DNA of 64,000 bases from Nymphaea colorata. Taxonomy: Eukaryota > Streptophyta > Magnoliopsida > Nymphaeales > Nymphaeaceae. Shown piece by piece: positions 34,555 to 44,962 of this stretch. How positions within the stretch are numbered: the first letter of the stretch is position 1; each line of letters starts with the position of its first letter. The notes under the pieces are model-generated. The model did not search any database. It was given only the letters and a program-made list of their open reading frames with translations, and was not told the DNA's origin. The position numbers and the translations under genes are program-made. The DNA is taken from assembly GCF_008831285.2 (NCBI RefSeq), contig NC_045139.1:23106412-23170411 (forward strand), in the 5' to 3' direction.

Positions 34555-35096
34555 ACCAAGGAACTCAACTGCGGATTGAATGAACTTCTAGACTCTTTTC
34601 TATTCAAAGGTTGAAAGCCTCAACGTAGTCCCACCTGAAGAAGGTAAACTTGTTATTTAGATAGGAGAGCGGCGACTCTACTTGTTTGCGCTAGACTGCC
34701 CGTGTCATCTCCGCATTGGGGAAGTTCAAGGCCGTAAGAATCGGATCCTAGAGGATTAGATCAGAGCTGAAAAAAAAAGATCTGAAATTTTGTCCAACCG
34801 AAATGGAAATTTTGGCTTATCCAACAAACGACCTCACATTTAATCTTATTTCCACATGTGCCTTAGATGGAGTTTACTTTCACAGTAGCTTGAGTCTCCA
34901 CGACGTTGTTCCTTACAAGGATCACATACACTAAGATAAAGAGAGCAAACGAAAAAGGACCATACTTGATTCAGGGTCTTCGACAGTTTGTAAATTTACC
35001 TCTTCCTACAACTCACCAAGTGGTTGGCATCTACAATCCAAGTTATTGCACCTATCAACAGAAAAGTTTGCAAGTGAACATAAGGGAACGAGGCAT

Positions 35097-35272
35097 GATA
35101 TCATCTCCAGCTTTTAGGTTGGCAAGGCCCCAAGAATATGCTACCAGATTGATGGCCTCCGTGGCATTTCTTGTGAATACAACAATTTCTTTAGGTTTTG
35201 AACCATCATGAACCATTAATGGAAACTGATATTTTCTTCCTTGCCAACTCAAAAGCATCGGTGGGTTTTGCA
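35097..35272 (-). pseudogene. NFS2-like cysteine desulfurase exon, copy B
   Basis: The exon starts after TTAATTCAG (acceptor 35273-35274). It encodes [20 protein letters not shown], then after a short internal duplication (the word GGTTCA repeated about ten bases apart, near 35200-35215) shifts frame and continues [20 protein letters not shown] and [10 protein letters not shown]. This is the N-terminal part of the plastid cysteine desulfurase. Copy B keeps the Trp codon that is a stop in copy A, but has a frameshift that A lacks, so the two copies decayed independently from a common intact ancestor. Confidence 0.87.
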
Positions 35273-35491
35273 CTGAATTAATAGGAACTGACAAACCACA
35301 AAGTTATCAGCATAACATTGCTCAAAAGGAAACTTCTATTTGTTACTAAGACAACAGTAACTTTATCTGTGAACAATGATAGACAAACAAAACACGAAAG
35401 TAATAAATGGGGCTAATCCATAACCCTCCAGCCAACCAATCAACGACTTGAGCATTGAACAAAGCATTGTGTTAAGTACATGAAAAAAAAA

Positions 35492-35700
35492 GAATACCGG
35501 CAGAAATAAGTATCACTAGTCTACTGCCCACTTTGCAGAACTACATGCATCAATATGAATGAACTTAAAAGCAGAAATCTGCTTCAGTTTGAGGAATACC
35601 AGCAGAAATAAGTAGCAATAGTCTACTGTCCACTATGCAGAACTACATGCATCAATATGAATGAACTTAAAAGCCACAAAGCTGCTGCAGTTTGAGGGTC
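35492..35700. repeat. 102-base tandem duplication, two units, in copy B only
   Basis: GAATACC(G/A)GCAGAAATAAGTA begins at 35492 and 35594, and ACTACATGCATCAATATGAA recurs at the same spacing. Copy A lacks the whole block: its text passes directly from AAAGCATTGTG to TTTGAGGGCC. Because TTTGAGG closes both units, A could have lost it by slippage, or B could have gained it. Confidence 0.85.
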
Positions 35701-36281
35701 ACAAATTTGTCCATAATGCACATAAAATATATCTGAATATAATCGAAAACAATAGAAAAATCTAAGAGCTTTGCAAGAAGTACAAATTCGTGCATCTATT
35801 CCTGAGGATGCATGCAGTCACACTGATAATCATTTTGAAAAATCCAAAAAATTGACAACAGAGCTGGCATTGTAGGGCTTGCAAAATCATATTGAATTTC
35901 AAAGAGAGATCTACTAACAGCACCATTGCGTCAGATGCTGTATTGCAGATTCTAGATGGCCAGAGTGGTGGTTGACCTGTCATGGTTGTCAGAGGGTAAT
36001 CGATGACTCCTAGTGACCTGATCCACAAACACCACAAAATTATTGAACTCAATCCATATCTCTTTCCATTGAAAGAGATGAAGACTCCACTTTAATTTCA
36101 TGCTTCAATAAATGGTTGTCTATCAACATATGCAGAACTTCAATAAATAATGACACAATATGCTTATATAGATGCTTTATCAGCCTGATTATAAAAGGCA
36201 CAGTTAGGGATGTGGCAGATATTCCAGGTTGTTGAGATCTGATGGAGACCCTGATTATATTCTCGACATAGTCCACTACAC
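35701..36281 (-). pseudogene. Unidentified exon fragments, copy B
   Basis: The exon starts after TATGTCAG (near 36282) and reads VVDYVENIIRVS, then FIIRLIKHLYKHIVSLFIEV, LHMLIDNHLLKHEIKVESSS and LSMERDMD. It stays open further than copy A, since the stop after DNH is Leu here. Further left SDAMVLLVDLSLKFNMILQA is readable. The frame agreement between copies, with substitutions mostly conservative, says the source was a real protein-coding gene, but I cannot name it. Confidence 0.6.
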
Positions 36282-37879
36282 CTGACATAGACAAGATAGC
36301 TCAACAGTATTAGCCAATGATTTCACTTGTAACATATTAATTATAGAAAATTATTATCACGAATGAGTGTACAGGACATTAAGCACTTACATGGGTCGGA
36401 CTGCTGCTGCTAGAAACAATGAAAAAAGATAGGCAACACTGAGGTTCCAGGGTCTTTTCAAATACACAAATAATAAAACAATGAAATAATGAACAATACA
36501 AAATTATTGAAAAAAGATTAAATCAAATGATTTATCATGCACCCAATGAACTACCTTTTTATTTTTTCCTTTCTTGATATACAGAAACATAGAATTATAG
36601 AACAAGGAATTTTCTATTCTTGTTTCCTTTGCAAACAGTCCAATAAAACTAATTAACTGAAGAGTGGACCATTGTGGGTGTCCAACTGTGAACATGAGAG
36701 CAATCAAGACAATGGAGAGAGAGAGAGAGAGAGAGAGAGAAGGGTAGGTATGGGGGCGTTATGTTGGGATACCTTAAGTAATGAATATCGTGGTGAACAT
36801 TTGAGCTGTAGCCCTCACATAATCACAGAGAACATCCGAAACAGCATATGGCTTTTGAGATGTAGCTGCATTGTCTAAATACACCAAGTTGGAACCATTC
36901 ACCTCATACAAAATTTATGTAGTCACTCTCAAATGCAAAACGAGAAACCAAGCCTCCACCAAGTAGAGGCCTCTTGGAAATAAAAGACAACCAGCAGACA
37001 ATCTAGGATCATGTCCAGTCACATGTAAATTAAAATAAAGGGACCACCCAAGTGCTAGAGGAATAAAAAAAAATTCAAGCCCCAGATTGATGACATAAAA
37101 ATGCATGGATACAGACATGGGTGGAGCTAGAAATTAGTAACATGGGGAAAAAGGGAAGGGGCATAAACCATTTCTAAAGAAGTATTGAAACGTTTAAGAA
37201 ATCAAAGGGCTGAAGGCCTGAGCTGATCCTTTTATTACAGAACTATAATACATAAAAGATATTAACTACGGCTAGAATGAAACTAAAATAAAGATGAAAT
37301 AGATGAAATTTATACAACTCACAAAAACAAGATTAGGTGAAGCCAAGGACATACAAATATGCAACTTCGATAGAACTTTTCAAAAATTTCACCTAGTGCT
37401 TTTGAAAAGAAATACCCTAAGTTTGGGTTATGCAATTAAGATGGAATAATGAGTGAGCTTTAATTACTTGTCCCAAATGGTCTACCTCTTCGAAGACAAA
37501 AGGAATTCATCACGCTCAACATGGTTGGACTAGGTTTGAGGGGTTTCATCTATTTCATGGAAGGACTAGCAATTTGGTAATGAAATGGGCAAACATTTTC
37601 AAGACCAAAGGGAGACTGGTTAGTTCCTCTTATGCCTAGGAAGCCTGGAAACATACGAGATATGTCAAGTTTTTACTTTGAATTTTGAAATAGTTCAAAA
37701 ATGATCAATTCAACTCATAAGCTTGAGTGCTCGTGTTGTGCAAATAATATAACCTTAATTTACCTATAGTACCATACAAGCATTAGGTCTTATTTCACAT
37801 CAATGTTGTCGAATCTTTAGAGGGAATGTCTTTCAATTTCCAGAATATGAACATAAAGGAATCGTGCTCAGCATCCTAG

Positions 37880-38090
37880 ATAATAAAAAAAAGGAGCAGA
37901 TAATGACGCTAAAATCATACATCCACGAGAGATTTTCACATTCAATTCTTGCGAGTTCAGCCTTCATTTCTTGGCAGGTAGGTTTTGCTTTTTTTTCTTC
38001 TTTTGCATTCGGCTTTTTCCTTTTGATTTTTTTCCTGTGTTTGATATTTTTTTTAGGCTGACCTTCACCTTTGAGGGAATACCACACCAC
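37880..38090 (-). pseudogene. Lys-rich unidentified exon fragment, copy B
   Basis: The frame reads VWYSLKGEGQPKKNIKHRKK, a basic stretch, and then CQEMKAELARIECENLSWMY. It is 24 bases shorter than copy A in the A-rich lysine tract, and lacks the ND between M and M seen in A. I see no known domain. Its place between the receptor-kinase and the unidentified helical exons suggests a third donor gene or a different part of the same one. Confidence 0.45.
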
Positions 38091-39220
38091 CCCAAAGGCT
38101 ACTACGAAGCTCCACCGCTTTAGTGGTTATGTGTAGCTTTGTCACATGTCCAAACCGCTTCACCTTACGGGTTTTCAACGAGCCAAAAGTTTGTAAGTCA
38201 TTATCTTCGCGAAATAGACATAAATCACATTTATGCCTACCCGGTACTCTCGATTACTGACTCAGAGGAACGACTACATAAGCCCCAAGCCCATCTCTCA
38301 ACTCCCATTTTACTACTTGCCAAGATCTTAGAGAGCATATTGGCTTCTCCCTCAAGCAATTATCCTGCTAAATCCTTGCAGACGCTTGATTGCCAGAGTC
38401 AATAGCATTTCCTAGTCTTGACCTTCTCAACTTCATCGGATTTTTCTTCAATGTTTATATCCAGGATTTTCTCAATTTTCCTCTTCCATTGATGGACAAC
38501 AAGAACTTGAAATTTCCACCTTCCACTTAGAAAGGTACTAAAAATAAAGCAAGTCACATCATTGTGTGAGAAAACACTTTCAAAATGTTTTTAAGCAAAA
38601 CTGAAAAGTTTCTCTTTTACAAAAGTTCTTGACATCAAATGGTATATCACCAGGAGCAAGGAACTAGACTCCCTAAAGAGATGGGTGAATGTAAAACTTG
38701 GTTGGTTAAAAGAACGAACTTCACCAACTCTCCCATAAAAGTACGGTCTTCTATACAAAAGGTTGGTTTAAGGGTTATGAGTTCCCATAAAAGTTGGGTC
38801 TTCAACTGATTGAAAGTTCCACAAATGGTTTGGGTTAAGTTCTTTGATCAAAAACCACTAAAAGTTGTGAAAGAGGGATAAACATTAGTAGCTAAAAGAG
38901 GAGGCATCGTAAGCTAAGGTCTCATTTTTATGATACAAAAATCCAATGCCCTAAATGACCTCAAGAATCACAATGTTGTTGTTGATAACCAATTAATTAG
39001 TTTTCCACATGGAACTTAAATCAATTGAGACCTTGCCCTACTAATCGGCTTACATGTGAATAACCGAAGCTAATGCTTCTACAATCAACTCATTTTTTAG
39101 CATTGAAAAAGGAAAAAAGGAAACATCTCCAAGTCAAACTAATTATGTGCATCTTTAAGTCCTTAACACTAAAAAACCATTTACACATGCAAACGCATAA
39201 ACAACAACAAGGGTACTTAC

Positions 39221-39612
39221 ACGGATGTCTTTTGTTAATTTTACTGTACTCTTTAGTATGCTTTCTTCAATGAGAGAAGAAACTACAACTAGAGCAACAA
39301 TTGATGCCAGCATGAAATCAAGATCCAAACCAAGGCCAGACATGAGATATTTATAAAAGCATGAAAGCATAAACATAGAGATGCTAGGGCTTTTTAAAAG
39401 ATGTACAACGTTAATAGGAGTAGCACAAAAACATGGAACAAGTGATGATGGAACATATTCATAGAAATTTTGAGTTGGACATGCCTGAATTGGACAAACA
39501 TTTGTGGAGTTGGAAGTGCCTCTAGAAGATTCCACATTATCATTAGGACGGGGTCCACAAAATCGTGTGACCTCGAGAGGTTGGCACTTGAACGCAATGG
39601 ATTCCTTGTAGT
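39221..39612 (-). pseudogene. LRR-VIII receptor-like kinase, cysteine-region exon, copy B
   Basis: Bounded by GCTCAG (acceptor) and GTAAGT (donor). In one frame the start reads LQGIHC, matching the LQGNPVC-type block that follows the last LRR. A shifted frame then gives FCGPRPNDNVESSRGTSNST, CPIQACPTQNFYEYVPSSLV, PCFCATPINV and MSGLGLDLDF. These are the hallmarks of the LRR-VIII-1 ectodomain (At1g06840-like). The expected malectin-like C-terminal text after DLDL is not recognisable; instead a hydrophobic ALVVVSSLI segment follows. Such proteins are plasma-membrane receptor kinases, and no kinase exon is present here. This is the best-preserved of the copies. Confidence 0.85.
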
Positions 39613-41259
39613 CTGAGCAATTCAAACAAATGCAATCCAATAAGACATATTGTATGTTAAATGTGAAATTTAACTAAATGAAGAACAAGAAAATTGGTCC
39701 GACAAATTGAAAAGTAAACACAATGTAATCAAAAGGTTCTTGCTTAATAGCCCAACCAAAATGAGGACTTCTATGAAGAAGTCATAAGAATCATGTAGGA
39801 AGAAGCAAGGACATCATTTGTTCAAATTTCCCATGCATAGACAAGCAAGATAAAGCTCTATTTCTTGATAATTCCCCTTAGTCACTGAGAGCATAATCAT
39901 TCATAACACCCATGCATAGACAAGCAACAAAAAGCTCAAATTTTTTTATAACAGTCCCTCAGCCACTGATAATGAAATGATTCATAGCACGGTATTGAGT
40001 CGCATCACTAGATTGGACAAATCATAACTCGCAGCTAAATCACCCCAAAACCGTAAACTAAGTTGAAGTTAAAACTTTTGTCTAGAGATGTAGACATGAA
40101 ATCAGTCAAAAAAAGAGAGCTGCATGTGATTGCTAGATAAGCTAAAGCTTTTCCTAGTACGTTGAATCTGCTTTCCATGGTTCTCAAGAAGTGAACAAGT
40201 AAATCTATATGTTTCTTTGTGGCTGCTTCTTTGGTGTGCACTTTAGTTGGACAATCAGATCTTGTACTAGGTAAACAGCCAAATTATCAAGCTCTCCTAA
40301 CTGCAGTAGTTTTTCTTACAAGTATATCATTCTAAAGGGTTAGAAAAATCACATTTGTGTATCTCAAAATGGCTTAAGATTGATGCAATTTTGATCCTCA
40401 GTAGAAATCCAATTTACCCATGGATAGCAAAAGAAGGGGCTGGAGAGATGACTATTCAAAGCTATACCACAGACAGGCAAAGTGAAAATTTCAGGTTCAT
40501 AAGACCAACTAGATAAACAATATTCACCAATTTTCCTTCTTTCTTTGACATTTTTTTCTGAAAGTAATTCAACAGATAAAATTTAATCTAACCACGAAGA
40601 AACAAAAATAACTTTCAAGTTATGTCAGTTACTAATATTGAAGAAGACTGATCTACATTAACTCACGATACGTGTTATGTCAAGAATAATGTTGTGAACA
40701 CTGATCATCACTATGCAATACTCATCAGTAGCATCATTCTATTTCTACCAATGGAGACAAAAGGCATAGGGGAAACCTAGGTAAGCCACCTACTCAGATG
40801 AAAGGAAAAAGGAAAACCAAAAAGGACAAACTGATTTTTTTTTTTGTCAAAGAAATGCAAGTAAGTTAACTACGTTCATTTGTGTTTATCAGGTCTTCAT
40901 GTTGTTGATAAATTTGTAAATGAATGCATTACATGGATTCATGGCCATGAAAAAATGTGCGCCATATACATGGCTATGTACAGTTCACAAAATATGGGGA
41001 CTGAGTAATTAGAAAGAGTATAGAGGTTGTCTATGAGCCACCTCAAAGACTTGGATGATTATTCACAAGGTGTTAAGTTAGTTTTGCAAGAAAGTGAATG
41101 ACAACTTATATTTTGACAAAGCAATTTCTCATGGCACCTGATGAGCCATCAATCACATTCATCAGATGGTCCGTGAAAAGTCCACATATTCCACAAACTA
41201 TGTCTATATGTGTCAAAAATGGATTCAACCAGTCTCATTTTCAAAGTGTTTTTTTCATC

Positions 41260-41285
41260 ACCCCCCCCCCCCCCGCCCCCTTCCC
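41260..41285. repeat. C-rich homopolymer run, copy B
   Basis: A run of about 19 C interrupted by one G. The homologous site in copy C (58325-58331) has only seven C. Length is unreliable in such runs. Confidence 0.9.
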
Positions 41286-41356
41286 AAAAAAACCTTTTTG
41301 TTCTCACTTTGGAGGATCATAAGGTAGTCCTATGATGAAACTGGTATAAATATATC

Positions 41357-41360
<4 letters not shown>

Positions 41361-41406
<46 letters not shown>
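41361..41406. repeat. (TA)n microsatellite, copy B
   Basis: About 23 TA units. The homologous locus in copy C is about 73 bases long (58414-58486). Copy A lacks the region. Confidence 0.95.
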
Positions 41407-41408
<2 letters not shown>

Positions 41409-41730
41409 AGTTCTATGCTGCCATTTGTCAAATATTGCTCCTAAAAAATTAATTTTAGCCATCCCACAACCAGCATAGAAATCTCTCATGTACACATATA
41501 TACGTATATTTTCCCATTACTGAAATATGCTTCTCCTAAGCTTCAATATCAAGAAAAGTAAATTATTTTTATGATGTGCTCGTGAGGTGCTCTAATTGAG
41601 CTCATTCAGCTCTTGCTACCCTCTTTCAAGTGTGTAATTACATCCACGGGTTTCTTGCTGCTACCTTTATTAATTAGGTGATATATCAAAGCAAAGCATG
41701 TAAAAAGCCATTTGGTAGCCACCTATAAGC

Positions 41731-41752
41731 AGACACACACACACACACACAC
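41731..41752. repeat. (AC)n microsatellite
   Basis: About 11 AC units in an intron-like part of copy B, between two receptor-kinase exons. Confidence 0.95.
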
Positions 41753-41815
41753 ATACACATATCTGCACATACTAAAGTGACCAGAAGTTGAATGGACAAC
41801 TCACGTTAAACTCAC

Positions 41816-41873
41816 ATTGGTGGGAGGGTTCAGAATACTGGAAATATCCGATAGAAGGTTATTCTGCAAATCT
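41816..41873 (-). pseudogene. LRR-VIII receptor-like kinase, last-LRR exon, copy B
   Basis: A 58-base exon lies between ATTACAG (acceptor) and GTGAGT (donor). It encodes DLQNNLLSDISSILNPPTN, matching the (F/L)QNN-LSNISG-LNPPAN text that precedes the VTLRLQGNPVC block in LRR-VIII-1 kinases. Joined to the upstream exon, the split codon GT|A gives Val and the frame runs RLIV-DLQNN without a break. No damage is visible in this exon. Copy A has lost it in a 665-base deletion. Confidence 0.85.
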
Positions 41874-42132
41874 CTGTAATAAACAAAAAAACTAAATTAC
41901 ATGTACAACAAGAAACAACCATACAAAAATTTTGTCCGCTCAACTAACAGGTCTATGGCCAGTGTTAGTGGAGATAAATTTAATTTAACCAGCCGACTTG
42001 AAGACAAAATAAAGTATCTTGTGGAGCAATAAGAGGCATGACACTATGCCAACAAAAAATCTCAAAAAAAAAAAAAAAAGACAACATAAAATCAAAGAAG
42101 TGAAAAACAACAAAAAAAAATTGAAAACATAC

Positions 42133-42214
42133 ACTATGAGCCGATCCTTGCAACCATAGGTTCTGTTCTCCCAAATTGTGCCTGAAACCATTTGACTGAC
42201 TATTTTCCAGAGAT
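42133..42214 (-). pseudogene. LRR-VIII receptor-like kinase, LRR exon, copy B
   Basis: The exon starts after TTTTACAG and ends at a consensus GTATGT donor. The first part reads SLENSQSNG in one frame, matching the SLENNSLNGS of an LRR. A one-base shift then gives SGTIWENRTYGCKDRLIV, the conserved text before the last repeat. The frameshift makes it non-functional. No further LRR exons were found to the right, so the gene fragment begins here. Copy A ends inside this exon, at the codons for G-T-I. Confidence 0.82.
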
Positions 42215-43170
42215 CTGTAAAAGAATATCACTAGCAAGCTTCAGAAAATACAAGCATTCAGAGTAAAAACACACAACCAACTCATTGATGATACTGCAAT
42301 GAAATTGATAATATAAAAGCAACACCTATGGCTAGAAACCTTGCCTTTCAAGTTCGATGTGAGACGAGGGAGCTGAGAAACAATTTGAGGAACAGTACCG
42401 ACGAGGTAAGAAAAAAGCTAAAACCAAGGCCTGCAAGTTGCCTATGAATCCTTGAAGCGAAACCTGAAGAAGCCCCAAAACGAGGAAAAGAGCAAAAAAA
42501 AATCAGCCTACTCAGAGGGAGAGAGAGAGAGAGCAGCCCCGGAATCGGTGTCAGGACTGATTGAGTTGGTCATGAGAAAGAGAATGCATGTTGTTGCAGT
42601 TGCAGCGATTAGTTAAACCAAGAAGAACATGAGAGAGAAAGAGAGATAGAGCACCTTGCTGGATGGTTGCTTCTGCGGACAAGGTGGCAGCTGCTGGACG
42701 GACGGTGGAAGCGAGCCGGAACACGGCGAGACAGGTTGCTGGCACAGTAGAAGGACAGAAAGGGCGTCTGCGTTGAAAGTTTTGAACTCGTTAACATTTG
42801 GAAACCAATTCAAAAAAGAAAGTCACCAAATGGAAAGCCTTGGCCACGTGGGAAACCGTTTCGCCACGTAACCGTGACTTCCTAAGTGGTGAATGGGAGA
42901 CTAAGCGACCAACCCTTAATTGTAATTAAAAAAAAAAAAGTTATTGCCATTTTAACGATAAAAAAAAAAACGAACGGATGATCGAAAAGAAAAAGAAAAA
43001 GACAGATGCATCAAACATTTACGGAAGCCAAACCATAAAAAAAAGCTGAAGCCAGTTTGGTTGATGGTGTAGGGTTCAAGAAATACCAATCAATTGTTAC
43101 TATGCATAGACAACCTATTCAATTTTTAAGTGTAGAACAACAAAACATGATCTATTTTTGCTCTGATAGC
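42215..43170. other. Stretch without a recognised gene
   Basis: At 42300-42560 the minus strand is CT-rich and has leader-like features (TTCTTCAG/GTTTCGC near 42463; GAGAGA run at 42521-42533). At 42655-42740 there is a GC-rich segment whose minus-strand frame has no domain. 42915-43060 is A-rich. It may hold the eroded 5' end of a gene. Confidence 0.4.
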
Positions 43171-43556
43171 ATCAGACTAGAACTCGCTCGACCTTCTCCC
43201 TGACAGGGTTCTCTTCCATGGTCAACAGATGAACAAGATGTTGAGAATAACTACTGGCTTCTCCTAACCTCTCCTTCTGTAGGTTGCAGATCACTACTGC
43301 TAGTAGATTTTGATTTTTCCAGCTCCATTGGGCCAACAATTTCCACCCTTGTACCAATGTTAATGCCCACATCAACATTGTTCGAAGCAAGAAACCCATC
43401 GTCAAGATCACAGGCTGGACGGCACATGCATCCCATAAATCGACACCAATGAAAAATGAAAAATGAAACTGGGGAAAAGGAAAGAACACTCCGTAGACAA
43501 AGCGAGATTTGGGTGCTTCCTTTTATAAGGATAACGCTCTTGTACTTCATCTCAGC
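43171..43556 (-). other. Possible short minus-strand coding exon, family unknown
   Basis: Downstream (leftward) of a telo-box leader, an ATG at 43550 opens a 99-codon frame, beginning MKYKSVILIKG and including GCMCRPACDLDDGF and NIGTRVEIVGPMELEKSKST. The last part is hydrophilic and coding-like. It ends in a TAG at 43251-43253. I do not recognise it, and no splice partner was found. It could be a lineage-specific gene or a pseudogene. Confidence 0.3.
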
Positions 43557-44070
43557 AGAAAATGGGATGAATCAGATCCGATAATAATGCTGACGCAGAA
43601 AAGAAAACATAGGAATACAGAAGATTGAAGAGAAAGAAAGCCAACGACAACCAGTGAAGAGAACAACAGAAGGGAAGGGAGAGAACAAAGGAAAGGAAGG
43701 ACACGGGTTAGGGTTTTGCCTCTATTGCCGTCGGTGGAGACAAAGAGAAACCCTCTCCCGCTACTCTAGAATCCTGCCGTCCCTTCTTTCTTCCTCTCGC
43801 AACAAGACTGAGAGAGTGTGAGAGAAAGAGAGAGTGAGAGATAAAAGTGGAAGAGGGCTCACCGGCGGGCTGCTGGAGGATCACAGCCGTCCAGCAGAGG
43901 AGAGATGGTCTCTATGATGGGGAGGGGAGAGGGAATGGGGGAAGCCGGGAAGGAGGAAAACGCTGCAGCAGCAGCAGACGATGCACAAAAACGAAACGTT
44001 GGGAGGAAAGACGCGAGCGACGAGAGTCCCTCAACGGGCAAAAAAAAATTTTCGGAGTAGTTATTTTGCA
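43557..44070 (-). promoter_or_regulatory. Putative minus-strand promoter and leader with telo-box
   Basis: On the minus strand AAACCCTAA (plus 43708-43716) is a perfect plant telo-box, commonly found in leaders and proximal promoters of genes of the translation machinery and cell division. It is surrounded by CT-rich text (CTCTCTTTCTCTCACACTCTC, 43800-43840) and a GC-rich part (43850-44040). A downstream ATG at 43550 opens the frame described separately. This is the second-best candidate after ARA1 for a live gene start. Confidence 0.45.
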
Positions 44071-44247
44071 TTTGTCATCGTATTGGACGCATATTAGTTT
44101 ATACTCATTTGTTTGAGATTTAGCTACACTCGTGTGTACCCACGGTAGGCAAATTCCGTTCTTTCTCTATTTCGTCCATCTTGCATCTACCCATCTACCT
44201 TAACCGTGTGACTTCATCGTATTGGGTAATTAGTAAGCATAAAGGAG
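44071..44247. other. Flank left of the truncated gypsy LTR
   Basis: AT-rich; the word CATCGTATTGG occurs at about 44077 and 44216. The LTR similarity begins abruptly at about 44248, so this stretch replaces the missing 2.7 kb of the LTR. Confidence 0.5.
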
Positions 44248-44579
44248 GATCATGCGAGCAGAGGGAGGGCACTGGCGGAGAGGAGAGGAAGCTGCACAGG
44301 AGGGATAGGGAGGGGAGAGGCAAATAGAGAGGGCGAGAGAAAGAGCTTACCCACGAGCTGTTGCCGTCGCTGCCGCCGTCCTCGTCGCCACTGCACCACC
44401 TCCGTCTTCTTCTTCTTCTCTGCGTTGGCACGGGAGACCTCCAAGAGATAGACGAGGGAAAGGCGAGGGAGAAGGAAAAACGAGGGAGAAGAGGGCGGTG
44501 TCGGGCTCCTGTCGCTCGAGGAGTTCGGGTCCGGTTCTGGACCCTGACCCGATCCGTCCTGCAAGAGCCGAGCGTTACA
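44248..44579 (-). repeat. 3' LTR, truncated to about 330 bases
   Basis: It begins TGTAACGCTCGGCTCTTGC (minus, from 44579), matching the 5' LTR start TGTAATGCTCGGCTCTTGC at 52501. Similarity ends near GATCATGCGAGCAGAGG at 44248. The remaining 2.7 kb, including the TGTGACA end, is gone. The purine-rich frames across it are not genes. Confidence 0.9.
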
Positions 44580-44591
44580 TCCTACCCTCCT
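44580..44591 (-). promoter_or_regulatory. Polypurine tract
   Basis: AGGAGGGTAGGA on the minus strand, preceded by a T run, ends directly at the TGTAACG start of the 3' LTR. It primes plus-strand DNA synthesis. Confidence 0.85.
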
Positions 44592-44627
44592 AAAAAAAAA
44601 ATTCGTCCTCGAAATTCAGATCATACC

Positions 44628-44962
44628 TCAATGCAAGAACAGATGTGGGTACTTCTTTTGCATATCCTCCTCAAGTTCCCATGTGCTTTCCTTCAACCCA
44701 TGGTGTTGCCATTCCACTCTCACTAAAGGAATTCTCTTCGTGCGAAGCACTTGCTTTCTTTGATCCACAATTCTAATAGGTTTTTCTTTCATTGTCAAAT
44801 CATCTTGCACCAGAATACCTTGAAAATCAATCACATGCGTAGGATCTGGTACATACTTGCGAAGAAGGGAAATATAGAAAACGTCATGAACATGACTCAG
44901 GTTAGGTGGTAGTGCCAATTTGTATGCCACCTCTCCAATCTTTTCTAATATCTCAAAAGGTC
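44628..44962 (-). pseudogene. gypsy integrase C terminus and chromodomain-like tail
   Basis: The frame contains PNLSHVHDVFYISLLRKYVP, then the DFQGILVQDDLTMKEKP and RKQVLRTKRIPLVRVEWQHH segments, and ends STWELEEDMQKKYPHLFLH before a stop at 44627. The VRVEWQHH...ESTWELEEDM pattern is the degenerate chromodomain of Tekay-type elements, which guides integration to heterochromatin. It is separated from the upstream integrase by a patch at about 44965-44990 that shifts the frame. Confidence 0.88.

Larger units (their letters stand above)
34555..42180. repeat. Segmental duplication, copy B
   Basis: This is the most complete copy, colinear with copy A (18985-25722). Its right side continues past the point where A stops, into further receptor-kinase exon sequence (to 42214). 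Relative to A it has an extra tandem block at 35480-35700, an extra 665 bases at 41247-41911, and extra sequence at 34660-34760 and 38810-38880. It lacks the 240-base insertion of A. The 39315-41640 part is also present as copy C. Three to four copies of unequal extent, all in one orientation, suggest repeated copying rather than one duplication. Confidence 0.9.

Noticed and set aside
18985-42180. Copies A and B as LTRs of one giant element
   Set aside because: They are 6.7-7.6 kb, contain gene exons and introns, and lack TG...CA ends, a primer site or a polypurine tract between them.
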